From the NCBI GenBank assembly GCA_013399875.1, contig VXAZ01007594.1, forward strand, positions 186,001 to 250,000: a stretch of 64,000 bases of DNA. Direction: 5' to 3'. The stretch comes from Gymnorhina tibicen (lineage: Eukaryota; Chordata; Aves; Passeriformes; Artamidae). Below the pieces are notes generated by a model, which was not told the DNA's origin, did not search any database, and saw nothing but the letters and a program-made list of their open reading frames with translations. Each line of letters begins with the position of its first letter. The first letter of the stretch is position 1. Positions 36,101-46,151 of this stretch are shown one piece after another. The position numbers and the translations under genes are program-made.

Positions 36101-39100
36101 TTGAAACTAATGATTGCTATCTGCTTATTACCTGACAAAAGCAAGTATGGTTGCTCTAGGAATTCCAGAAAGAAAGGACACTGTAGTAACCTCTACTGAG
36201 TCATTTGGTCAAAATCCAAAGTTTGCAGCTTTAGCTCTCAGCAGATTTTGAAATTTAATCTTAAACATTCAAGGTATAGGGTTTGCATCATCCTGGTTAC
36301 TGTTAGATGGAATGAAAAACGGTGATTCTGCAAAAATCTTGTAATTTAATTTGCATTTAAAGACCTCCAAATGCATTTTAATTAACATTATATCCCTACT
36401 TACTGAAAAAGTGGTTTTAGTCTGTGCATATTTTAGGAATGCTATTTAAATCTGGAGTATACAGTAGAGTTTTGTACCAGAGTTCATAAAATTCTTTTTT
36501 TTCAGTGGCAGAAGAGTCTGTGGGAACACCTGTGTCATGTCTTAGTATTGATTGCAACTAAGGCACGGAGAATAAAGTCTAGGTTCCCTCTGGCTGCCCT
36601 GTGAACACTCAGAGAAGAAAGAATGCAGAAAGCATTCCTGTGGGCAAAGTTCCAGTCCCACTCTGGTCATGTACTCACATGTAAAGAGACTGGGAGGAGT
36701 AGCCACCGATTTTGCCCCACCTCTGGTAACTACTAAATGAGTGTAGGAAGGGGCAAATGCAGTGTGTCAGGAATCCTCTTCCTCTGAAGAAGAAAGGTAA
36801 TTCTCAGGAGGCACAACTCATTTTCCACAGTTATCAGTACTTCCAAATCTGGTCTTTCCTTAAATAAAAATGATCATAATCCGCAGTTTTCCTGAATGTT
36901 GTTAGTGAAAAATATTATCACTGCAAATTTTATGCTATGGTCTGGAAGTCTCTGCTTTCTGATTCTCTGAGATTTTTGAGCTGGTAAAAGGGAATAAAAT
37001 ATTACTTTTCTTCCTTGTCTCAGAAGAGAAAGGAGAAAAAAAATTGTCAGAACAGATGAGTGGGAAAAGGGTTTTAGGACTAAATGGTTGTTCCAGGTAT
37101 GATTTTTTTTTCCCCAGTAACAATGGTAGCTTAAATAGAACCTTATCTCCTTTACCTCTAGTCTTTTTATCCTTTCGCCACTCTTTTCCCTCAGCTGTGG
37201 CAAAATTTGTTCATTGGATTGCATTGAGAACAGAGTGCAGAAATGGTCTAGTTTAAAGATACTCTTGCAGGAGAAACAATAGCAGGTTTCTAAAATCTGG
37301 TTCACAAAAGGGTTTATGGATTGTATAGTTAATGTCCTAGTGAGAATCAGTTTCCAAGAATGAGCTGGGGAATAAAATTCATATAAGTGGCTACAGCTAC
37401 AAAGAAAAAGACTCAAGGTATTATGGAGTCCATGTGTGTGTGTTACTGAAGATGCAAAGATTTTAGCATGTGTTTTCAGTTTTGCGAAGCGTAAGCATTT
37501 CTTCAATCTCCTTAATTTCAGTTTTAGATTTTCCTTAATGTATTTTCTTTCTTTCCTCCATACTTGACCATGGATTATTCATTCAGGAAGATGAACATGC
37601 AGAAAGGAAATGAAAAAAGATTGAAACTTATTCAGTTGTTCAGATACCTATTAAAAGCTTAAATTACATGCCTGTGGTGCTTAACTTAAGGTTAGATATC
37701 TATCTAGAGGACATGGGCATGCAAGAAAGGGTTTATAGCTTTGTTTCTAATTTAGCAAAGTGCCTTTGAAGTGGATTGACCACAGACTATGTAGACAAAA
37801 AAAATTAGATCTTGTTTAACTTGTGCTGAATGCAGGCAAATCTCTCTGTAAACAGTAGCTGCTAATAGTAATGGAAAATGCTTCTAATCCCAATACAGAC
37901 AATGTAAGAAATAGGAATGTGCTCTTGTTTACATTATTTATAACATTTGTGAGCAAGGTTCTTCTCCTTAACTGTTGTTGGAAGGGCCACAAAAAGGTAA
38001 CCATAGACCTAAAAGTCAAGCTAAATTCAGGGTTTTTATCTACTTTCTGTGAAAGGCCAAATATGTAAAAATGATACATATACAGAAACTCTCAACCATG
38101 AGACTGTATTAAATGTATTCTAACGTAGATGATGTTAAATTATAGGGGGAGTGCTGATCAATGCTTTTTTTCTCTTCTTTCCTCTTTTCTTGCTTACAGC
38201 CTTTGACAGAGTCTGGATAATAAGAGGGAATGGACACAGTCACTGCATCTCCCATAAGACAGTGTACATACTATTTTACATCTATTTAATAAAAAATGAG
38301 AACATTTCAAGTCACACCACAAATAAAATGTTTAATTTCAAGTTTCCAGAGGGAAACAACTTATTTTGAATCATTTAAAAACATATGTGGAAATTGTCAA
38401 TATTCTTAGGAAGGGAGAAAGAAGAGCTGAGGAGGAAAAAGAGCAGACGTTTCATTACTTCATAGGAAAGCTTTTAGATAAAAAATTCTCCATCAGAATG
38501 GAAGATTTTAAGGAGCTTGTGTTTAGTCCTGTGGGGACTCAGCTTTTAGGGTTCTGTAGGAATTCATCTCTACCATTCCTTGTATTTCTTAATTGATGTC
38601 TCTGCATGGATTTATGCTTTTGACACTATTTAGTTTGGCATTGCTTACACCATGCTGTCCTGACCTGGAATTCAGAAGAGACTAATGCAGAGTACTGGGA
38701 TGTGGACAATACAGTTGTCCTTATTTGAGTTCGGTATCAAGTGAATTTGAGAGGAGTGGGTTGCAAACGCTACAGTCCTGACTCTATATTCCGGGATTGA
38801 GTTCTTATATTCTAAATGTCATAAATTTCATAGGTATCCTCAAATGATTAATGTCTCCTATTATGATGAAAGGCAACATATATTAAGAAGCAGAGAACGC
38901 TGGTGGGGTAGAGCCATCTGTGCAGATTCCAGTACTAAGATGGGTGAGGGCAACTTCTGTATCATGGTTGGTTACCTATTGCCGTTACTGTGCACAGCAT
39001 TTTTCAGCAGCAGAGACCATGGTGATACACTGGCTGCACATTAAGATGTTGAACCTCATTGTGGGAGTCCAGTAGATAACTATTTTAATAAGAATAATCC

Positions 39101-39334
39101 CCTTCCAGGAATATTTCATAGACACGTGCCCTTAATGATGGGGGTTATCTGCCCTATATCTGTTCTGAGTGCTAATTCTTACACAAACTATTTTGGCAGA
39201 TCACTAAAGTAATTTCTCTTTCCTAAAGAAAAGTTTCTGCATTGTTCATCATATTCCATGCTGTCTATGCTATCCTGTCATAAATAATCTTAAGCTCCTC
39301 ATGGTAGGTCTAATATGTTTAAAGGCTTCCAAAA
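33170..39334. other. AT-rich non-coding DNA with one long minus-strand open frame
   Basis: No repeat family or gene recognised. The region contains a 210-codon minus-strand open frame (36874-37506, listed separately) and a patch of raised CpG at 35480-35800 (GCGACATCGC, GCCGCGTGC) without a coherent coding frame. Confidence 0.5.
36874..37506 (-). other. Unrecognised 210-codon open reading frame
   Basis: This is the longest open frame in the window that is not simply the shadow of a known repeat. The conceptual protein is rich in S, F, L, K and H. It has no signal peptide, domain or repeated motif that I recognise, and composition drifts from Cys/His/Ser-rich in the first third to basic near the end. 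No promoter, CpG island or convincing splice signals were identified around it. It may be a chance frame kept open by the pyrimidine-rich minus strand, part of a 3' UTR, or a decayed gene. I do not call it a gene. Confidence 0.2.
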
Positions 39335-40330
39335 CCCGCTGTGATTATCTAATCTAACCTCTTTCATAATGAAACTGTAGGACCTGGCTGTATTCATTCC
39401 TGTTGAAACCTGGATGGCTGCATTTGAACTAGAGGACACCTTTTGAAGAAAATGATGACCCGTATTGAATAAAAGCCTTTCCACAATTCTTAGAAACCTA
39501 ATCATTAATTACTTTCAAATGTTATCCGCTTTCTAGGTTGAAATTGTCTGGTTTCAGTTTCTAGCCATTGAAGTGTGTTAACCTACATCTGCTAGAGTGA
39601 GGTGCTCTGTTCTCTGTGTATCCACATACAGTTTGTGATCAACTCACCTCTTTGCTTCTCTTTGAGATAAATACACTTAGCGCTTGGAGACTTTTGGTCT
39701 GTACATATTTTTCATCCTCCAGTGATTCTCTGCTCCTTTGGTAACTCCTTTTCAACATTTTTCTTGATCTGAGGATATAAGACTAGACATGACAGCAATC
39801 ATACTTGTGGTAGGTAGGTGTGCTCTTATTTGGTATTCACCTACTTTTACATCTAAAGGGTTGTGCTATTCTATTGGACGGAGCATCGTATTAAAAGCTC
39901 ACATGCAGCCTATTAGTCGCTGTAGCTCTTTAATCTTTTAGAGTCACTATCTGACAGAACAGACTATAGTAGCATGGAGGATTTTTGCTGTTACCATGTC
40001 TGACTTTACATTTGGCCTTGTTGAAATGAACTAAAAGTTGAAATAAAATTTTTGTGCCTCCAGAATATCATCATATCCAGGTCCCTGCCTTCCAGGAGAC
40101 TGATAATGATGTTAAGTAGCAGAGAACAAAGAATATATACCAAGAAAAGATCTCTAGAAATGCAACTGAAAATAAAGCTGGTTAGCAAAAGTTTCCTGCT
40201 CTTAGTGACACTCTGCGACATGAATTCCATGATTGTTTCATAGCATTTTAGTTGTCTAATTGAGACCTCCAATAGCAACCAGTCAATCGCCTTGCTGACC
40301 CCTGTACATTGCAGTAACATTGCGGTCTTT
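39335..40330 (-). mobile_element. Ancient CR1-like LINE, ORF2 C-terminal half and 3' part, antisense
   Basis: About 1 kb follows, in order, the reverse complement of the CR1-like LINE family common in turtles and crocodilians. Recognisable blocks on the + strand are TTATCTAATCTAACCTCTTT (about 39343), GGTTGAAATTGTCTGGTTTC with CTAGCCATTGAAG (39535-39573), CATCTGCTAGAGTGAGG (39585), TTTGTGATCAACTCACCTCTT (39631), AGAGTCACTATCTGACAG (39940), ACATTTGGCCTTGTTGAAATG (40009) and AATTTTTGTGCCTCCAG (40048). That last block, read backwards, gives Y-S-G-G-T-K-I where the polymerase F-A-D-D-T-K box belongs. CAACCAGTCAATCGCCTTGCTGACC (40278-40302) matches the segment downstream. Stops and indels are abundant. 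It is far more diverged than the avian CR1 copies here, so it probably predates birds. Ends are approximate. Confidence 0.72.
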
Positions 40331-41025
40331 CACACAGTTGCTGCATTGACATTTTGCAGACTGTGTGCCTAGGTATTTGATGCTGTATCCAAAGGTATAT
40401 AATGCACTTTCGCTTTAGACTTAATTTCTGCTAACTCAAAACAAGGTTTATTTTGCGTGGAAAGGGGTACCAAAACAAGTTACCAGAGTGTTAAAACACA
40501 AAAATTGCAAATAGCAAAGCTGAGAGGCAGAAGAGGTACCAGTGTGCTGTTCCAGAGGGTTCAGTTGCAGAACTAGCCCTACTCCAAGAAAAAAATAAGA
40601 CTTTTTCTCTTCAACAGCCCAGTCTTTCTCTGATTTATCTTAATGGTGATCTACAATCACCTGTGTGCTTGAAAGCAGAGTACAGATTATGTAGCTAGCA
40701 TCTGCTAGCTCTATCTGCTGCATTCATTTTTCAGATCAAGTGTTCAAAGTAATACCTTCATTTCATAATAGATTAGATCCGAGAAACAGCAATACTTTTC
40801 CCTGGTAAACAGTGACTGATGTCAAAGAAGGATCCTACTTTTGGAATTTTCAGGGTATTTTGTCCTCATGTTGTGTTCTTAGTTATTCACTGAGAGAGGA
40901 AAAATGCAACGTGAACTATTAGAAAGATGCTCCAAGGATAATGTTCAGGTTGAGTGGGGATTATCTGACAAAGGAGGTGACATTGACCATTTCTTTCCTC
41001 CTGTGACAATGCTGTCTGGAACACT
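40331..41025. other. Non-coding spacer
   Basis: AT-rich DNA between the ancient LINE relic and a CR1 end. No gene recognised. Confidence 0.5.
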
Positions 41026-41129
41026 GCGTGATTCTTGGGGATGGTGCTGTGCAGGGCCAGGAGTTGGACTCGATGACCCTTGTGGGTCCCTTCTAACTCA
41101 AAATATTCTGCAATTCTGTGATTCTGTGT
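41026..41129 (+). mobile_element. CR1 LINE 3' end
   Basis: GATTCTTGGGGATGGTGCTG, then CAGGGCCAGGAGTTGGACTC, then CCTTGTGGGTCCCTTCTAAC, ending in ATTCTGCAATTCTGTGATTC-type repeats, is the 3' UTR of the CR1 subtype that also occurs at 56480-56559. Orientation is +. It is about 100 bases long and 5' truncated. Confidence 0.93.
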
Positions 41130-42469
41130 TTGATAAGAGAGGAGGCTAAGGAGTGATTCAAAACTGAAAAGGCAAATGGAGGGAACTCAAAAGCAAAGAA
41201 AATTTCCTGCTGCAGCCTTAAGTCTGCACAAAACAATGATGGCCTAGATTATGTTTCTTTGAACATAAATACTTTTTTAGTCATGCTGGTAATTATGATT
41301 AGATGACTCTTTCTGCTGATAATGACTATTGATGGATGACTATTTCTGCTGATGCAGTCCATTCCTAACATCACCACTGACTTTTATAAAGCCACATCAC
41401 ACATGAAAAATCAAAATGAAAGCAAAAGGAATGGAGACAAAAAAAATCCAGAAGACACTGGACACTTACTGGAAAACATGCCTTTTCTGATGCTTTCTAA
41501 GTGCTAGTTTTGTAGAAATGGCAGTTAAATTGCTGTTTATCATTGCACTGTATCCAGAGAGAAATAGGAGGTTTTTGAGCTTTAGAAACATAAAAACAGC
41601 AGTTCTGTCAGGTAAAAGAAAAGCATGTAATTGAATATATTATTATGCATACAAAATTGCTAAAGACCTATGTTTTTCTCCACTCTCTGTCATTCTTACT
41701 ACTGTTTTCATGGTATGTCTGTATCTACCAAGGTATATGGTACCTTCCTGCTTCCAAGGAGCCTGCGTGGGGTGCTCTGTCCCTTTTGTAGTTAGCTTCT
41801 CACTTTTATTTCTTTGGGTACTGGTTTGTTCAGAAGTCTGAGACAAAACTTTCCTGTACTGTGTGCCTCATTGCCTGCCAAATTGCAAAATATTTCATGT
41901 TTTCTGAAAAAACTGTGCTTCTGATCATTCTCACCAGTATTGACTGGACAGCATCTGAATCAGGACAAGTGGTAAGTAGGATGCTCGGAAAAACCAAGGG
42001 AGATATTAGGGAGGATATTAAATTAATGATTTCTGAAGGCACAATAGGACATTAGGAAAGAGACTGGATATAGTAGATGGAGGGTGAAAATAAAGACAAG
42101 TGTTTCATGGTGCTACTTACTGTGGGCATGGTATATGCAGTGTTTAATTCTAGCGTGACCAGGGTGTCTTCTGGTGGAAACAGACCTCTTATGTGAGCTC
42201 ACATCCTTTAGTTGCACAACACCCAAATGAAGGAGATAATCCAAGCCCAAAAGTAGACTGACATAGCAGTCGGTATGCTGGCTTTGAATTTCCTGGTGGA
42301 AGAAACTGGAGCTCTGGAGAGTGGTCATAGCCTGGGGTCTTAGCCTCAAAGATGTCACTGCCTGTGTGACTACATGAGTGTAGGTACAGTAATGCTATTA
42401 GACAGTGACTCCACAGAATCTGTGAGAATGAGATTCCTTTTCTGAAATTATGGCACTAAAGCACAGAGG

Positions 42470-42550
42470 ATTTTCTGTCCTTGAACAAGTCATTATGAGA
42501 TGTCCTTATCATCTCCATGGCTAGTCCTCAGTGTGCAATGGGAATGGAGG
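42470..42550 (+). mobile_element. Possible MIR fragment
   Basis: TGTCCTTGAACAAGTCATT, then CTCCATGGCTAGTCCTCAG, then AATGGGAATGGAGG keep the order of the MIR core (CCTTGGGCAAGTCAC, CTCAGTTT, AATGGGGAT) in + orientation, with a short insertion. The match is weak and could be coincidence. Confidence 0.3.
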
Positions 42551-42707
42551 TCTTTTGTGTGGATGTTTTCTAGCTTTCCACAAATGCCTGAGAGAATTCA
42601 ATGCTGTGGCCTGTTTTGTTGTATGCATTCATTAGCTTACTATTGTTTCTTTAAAAACTAATTGTGATTATTGGTCTTTAATTTTCTTTCCCTGCTGCAT
42701 ATTTTTT

Positions 42708-42734
42708 CCAGGAGGCCAAAAGGCCTCTTTCTGG
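42708..42734. repeat. GC-rich hairpin
   Basis: GAGGCC (42712-42717) and GGCCTC (42722-42727) pair around AAAA, with an outer CCAG/CTGG pair separated by a TTT bulge. It does not match the histone mRNA 3' stem-loop consensus. Confidence 0.85.
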
Positions 42735-43044
42735 CAGAAGAAAAAACAGAATCTTTGTTGTCTTTTTTAAAAATTCATAGTATGCTTTGCTAGACAGGAT
42801 AAGCGTTTGCTCGAGTTATTATATCAGTATTTAGTTTTTAAGCATTAGCTTTTTCTGAGTTGCTGCTAGTGACACTGCTGGCCTGCATGCACTTCAGAAG
42901 GAATTTCAGATTTCATTAGGTAGAAAACAGTAGCACAGCATCACTGGAGAAATGGAGGGAATATGCTAAAACCAGAGACCTGTTACTAGCATTATTTTAG
43001 AGGGTAACATCAGGATCAAGTCCTCTGGAACTAACCTGCAGGAG

Positions 43045-43555
43045 TGTCTTAGGTTACAATGCAAGATGTAACCAAAAGTATGTATTCTATCACTATCTGT
43101 TAAAACCAGGTGGGGCAATGTTCTTTATCTCTTGTGTGACACATTGCTGATAACTCCCTCTGGGAGATATCTTCCATTAATGGGCCATCCAGCCTCACTG
43201 CATGACTCACAGAATTACATCAGCCCATTGTGAGATGCTCTGCCCAGGGGGAGGAGCCAAGCATTCCCACCTGGATATAATCTGAGGTTTGGAAAATCAC
43301 ACTCACAACACCTACTGGAATCCCAGAGGACAAGACTAACCACTGGACCTTCAGGTGAAGACCAGGCCCCTCTACAGGATCACCACTTTGACAGGACTAC
43401 TTCATCTGGACTGCTACCACCACCCTGACTAACAGGGTGTCAGGTTGTATCCCGACTCTGTCAGTGTTCTTGTACTATTGCATTTATTTTAATTTTCCTA
43501 TTAAATTGTATTTCTGATTTGGGATCTCCCACTGGTTTGTTTTCAAACTAGTACA
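43045..43555 (+). mobile_element. Solo LTR of an ERVL-type endogenous retrovirus, 511 bp
   Basis: The element runs from TGTCTTAGG to CTAGTACA, with TG...CA ends. It is bounded by a perfect 5-bp target duplication, AGGAG (43040-43044 and 43556-43560); 5 bp is the usual duplication length of ERVL elements. A GATATAA box lies at 43274-43280, and the polyadenylation signal ATTAAA at 43500-43505 is followed by a short U5. Both place it in + orientation. No internal retroviral genes or second LTR adjoin it. Few CpG sites remain, so it looks older than the LTR at 31999. I believe the sequence type occurs repeatedly in songbird genomes, but no family name is assigned. Confidence 0.88.
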
Positions 43556-43560
43556 AGGAG

Positions 43561-44154
43561 AAAAAGGGTCAAATTTTGTAACCTAGGGAGGAATGTTGCC
43601 AATCCATGGAGAGAATCTTAGATTGATGGCTGAATACACAGCTTGCTGATGAATGGAGAGAAGTAAAGCTGTAGACTGAGCTGAATAGAACTTGGTCTTT
43701 CTTACTGGTTGCCTTGAGTTTCTTATTTGTCCAGCATATAATGTTTCCCCCCCAGTTTACCTTGTGGAAATGATTTAGTGGGATCGGCTGCTTACCAAGC
43801 TGCAGTTTCAGGTTTTGGTTTGATTTTGCTACAGTTTTTTCTTTAAGCCTGTTGTTCCCTCTTTAGACTGTCAGAATATGGCTTTAAGGGTACTCTCCCA
43901 GGTGCCAGGTCTTGTACAGCAAAGTAGTCTGTTTCCAGGGTTAAGTGCCTTTCCCCTACACAAGGTTGTTTTTTTTTAAAATATGCTTCCCCTTTGATGC
44001 TGTCTGTACCTTCTGCCTGTTGTGGGAAACATCTAGCTAACCTCTTGAGAGGGCCTCCCATGCACAACAATTAGCTGTGAGTTGAAGTCTGGGGTTAGCA
44101 TGTGTCTGAACTCCTTACTAAAGAGGGACAAAGACAAAACATGCCAGGGCTTAC
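43561..44154. other. Non-coding spacer
   Basis: Lies between the solo LTR and the candidate exon. A 75-codon minus-strand frame (43843-44070) is on the same strand as the candidate exon but is not recognised. Confidence 0.4.
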
Positions 44155-44505
44155 GATTGTACAGGTATCCTGAGGTTTTTAAACAACCGTGAGGCTGTGC
44201 ATTTAAACCTTGCCTCTGCCAGGCTTTTCAATGTACTTTCATGCTGTTGCTGCTGCTGAAGAGTGCATTTCCCACGGTCGTGTTTGCTGAACTCAGATGA
44301 CAACACGGCTCTGATCCTTCGCAAGGTAACAACGCGCTGAGAAAGATCTTTATGTATGGTGAGGCAAGGACCATCCAAACTGAGCTGGCTGAATGGAATG
44401 ATTATCCAGCTGTCAGTGAACCCACAGGTGGCCTCCAGGGCATGGGAGCTCACAGAATAAGCACTACAAACAGAAAATGGAAACCCAGGCAATTGTAAAA
44501 TGACA
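44155..44505 (-). other. Candidate protein-coding or lncRNA exon, minus strand
   Basis: On the minus strand a strong splice acceptor (TTTATTTTCCTCTCCAG, with the AG at 44507-44506) is followed by 351 bases ending at a GTAAG donor (GT at 44154-44153). One frame is open through the whole exon: it enters after one base and leaves with two, so the exon is phase-symmetric (351 = 3 x 117). The nearest in-frame stops fall about 16 bases before the exon start and across the donor, where an exon boundary would put them. The conceptual peptide includes a five-glutamine run (about 44242-44259), and the segment keeps several CpG sites (CCCACGGTCGTG, CTTCGCAAGG, AACGCGCTG) in otherwise CpG-poor DNA. No domain is recognised and no partner exons were identified. 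A chance frame or a conserved non-coding element remain possible. A weaker acceptor/donor pair also exists on the + strand (44223-44325), but its frames contain stops. Confidence 0.35.
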
Positions 44506-45167
44506 CTGGAGAGGAAAATAAATTAAATATCTCGATCTCACCTATACTTCCATTGTAAAAGAAATGGATTAAAAACTGCCTTAAAGAAAAACTTGGCATG
44601 TTTCATATGAGCCCTTGAGATATCCTGGGCTCAAAAGCCATGTAACATATTTGTAAAAGTTTTGTGTGAGGGTCGTAGAGGGATTTTAGAATAGAAACTG
44701 GGTAAGAGGCTAGCTATCAGTAACAAACCTGTTAGGATATGGACAGCAAGTATGTAATGCATCCTGGATCTGAAAAGTCAAAAGTTCTTTCGTCAAATTA
44801 ATTCATGTTTTAAGGAAAGATAAGGAAAAGTTGAACTCCTTTTTAAAATGCTCTTCGAAAAGAACTAAAAAAAATAAGATAATTATATAAATTATATCCT
44901 TCTACAGTTCAAATTCAGTAGGAGTATGTTTGGTTTTTTGTTTCAGAGAGAGATCAGGGAGGCCCTGTGAATCAATATAATCAATGTGAATAATTAATCC
45001 ATTTAGCATACCAACCATAGGGTCTCTGAACACAAGCTGCTTGTAATTCAGCAGCTATGATGACTTGGCTTGTCTTGTGTTTAGACACAGTTGTGTAGAT
45101 TCTGTAGATTCATTTTGCACAGGAGGCACTGGCACTGTACATATGCGTGACATAAGGGAGCAAGGCT
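44506..45167. other. AT-rich spacer
   Basis: No gene or repeat recognised upstream of the third LTR. Confidence 0.5.
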
Positions 45168-45187
45168 GAACCCTTTTAAAAGGGTTC
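45168..45187. repeat. Perfect 20-bp palindrome
   Basis: GAACCCTTTTAAAAGGGTTC equals its own reverse complement. It sits about 170 bases before the third LTR. Confidence 0.95.
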
Positions 45188-45339
45188 TCTCTCTTCTTTT
45201 ATTCCCTAAAGAAGAATTTAAAACTGAATGTATTTATTCTTAGAACAGGTATTTCCCTGATCCAGTAGATCCTCCTCCCATTTTATTTGGGATTTTCTTG
45301 GAAATTAATGCTTGATAGTGCAAACCACACAAGATATAT

Positions 45340-46151
45340 TGGGGGTGGGGGGCCCTGGAGGGTGATCATATGTTACTGCTTGAGAATTCAGTAATGCTGG
45401 TGTGGCCGTGGGATTCCCCGCTCCCCCTTACCTGCTTAAGCAATATCCACCCGTGATGGTTGTGATGGCTGCATCTGCTTACAGATGATAACACCATAGT
45501 TAAGGGCCTTGAATCTTGCTCAACAGCTAAGGGCCATAAGTCTTCTTCAAGATCTAAGGGCTAGCTGAGCATGCACCATTCTAAAGCACAGCTGGTATGC
45601 AAATATGCCTCTAAGGTAATTATCTCACTCCATATATATAGCATAAAGCCAAGGGCCCACTGAGCTCTCCAGCATGGCAGCAGGTGCACACCAGGATCTC
45701 CACTTGAGCAGAGATGCCTCTCAAAGTTGCTTCTTAAGGCTGAGAGGTTCTTTGCTACAATAGATTCTTGGTAAGTGATTGATAGAATGCTAAACTTTAA
45801 AATCTTAGCTAAGTGATAAAAAGGATTGATTGTACACATACAATCCTTTAAACATAAACCATGGAGCAAGCCTGGGGCTAAGTCTGAATCCAGCAGCACA
45901 AGACTCCCTTCTGAGAAGGAGTTCAGAACAAAAAGAGCTCCTTTCTGAACCGCGTGACTCAACGGGAGGGTCTTCCTGACAGTTTTGTCTGAACCTGTTC
46001 CCTATGCAGTAATCAAGTGTACCTTACCATCGAATTTTGTTAAACCACTGTCACATTTACTATCAAACTTTGTTAAATCACTGGTTTATATCCATAAACG
46101 TAATGCTACTTCTCTAGTGCAAGTGAAGTGCATCACCCCCCATCCATGACA
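45340..46151 (+). mobile_element. LTR of an endogenous retrovirus, third copy, 5' limit uncertain
   Basis: A TATA box (CATATATATAGCATAAAG, 45631-45648) follows U3-like sequence with 27-bp tandem repeats. A polyadenylation-like CCATAAACG lies at 46092-46100, and about 50 bases of U5-like sequence end CATGACA at 46151. This is LTR organisation in + orientation. I could not find matching target duplications: ACTTT follows the right end but not any TG start on the left. The 5' end is therefore uncertain (about 45340 to 45465), either old or truncated. A 133-codon antisense open frame here (45561-45962) is a shadow. No retroviral genes are attached. Confidence 0.6.
45498..45578 (+). promoter_or_regulatory. 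27-bp tandem repeats in LTR U3, possible enhancer
   Basis: Two adjacent 27-base units (45498-45524 and 45525-45551) agree at 20 of 27 positions, sharing TTAAGGGCC/CTAAGGGCC and TCTT..TCAA. A third unit (45552-45578) shares only the first part, TCTAAGGG. Tandem repeats of this kind in U3 usually act as enhancer elements; that role is inferred. Confidence 0.6.

Larger units (their letters stand above)
41130..43039. other. AT-rich non-coding DNA
   Basis: No gene recognised. It contains a possible MIR fragment (42470-42550) and a GC-rich hairpin (42708-42734), listed separately. Confidence 0.5.

Noticed and set aside
44223..44325. Alternative + strand exon (acceptor CTCTGCCAG, donor AAGGTAAC)
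   Set aside because: All three frames contain a stop and the acceptor tract is weaker than that on the minus strand.
45561..45962. 133-codon minus-strand open frame
   Set aside because: It is antisense to the third LTR and has no recognised domain.
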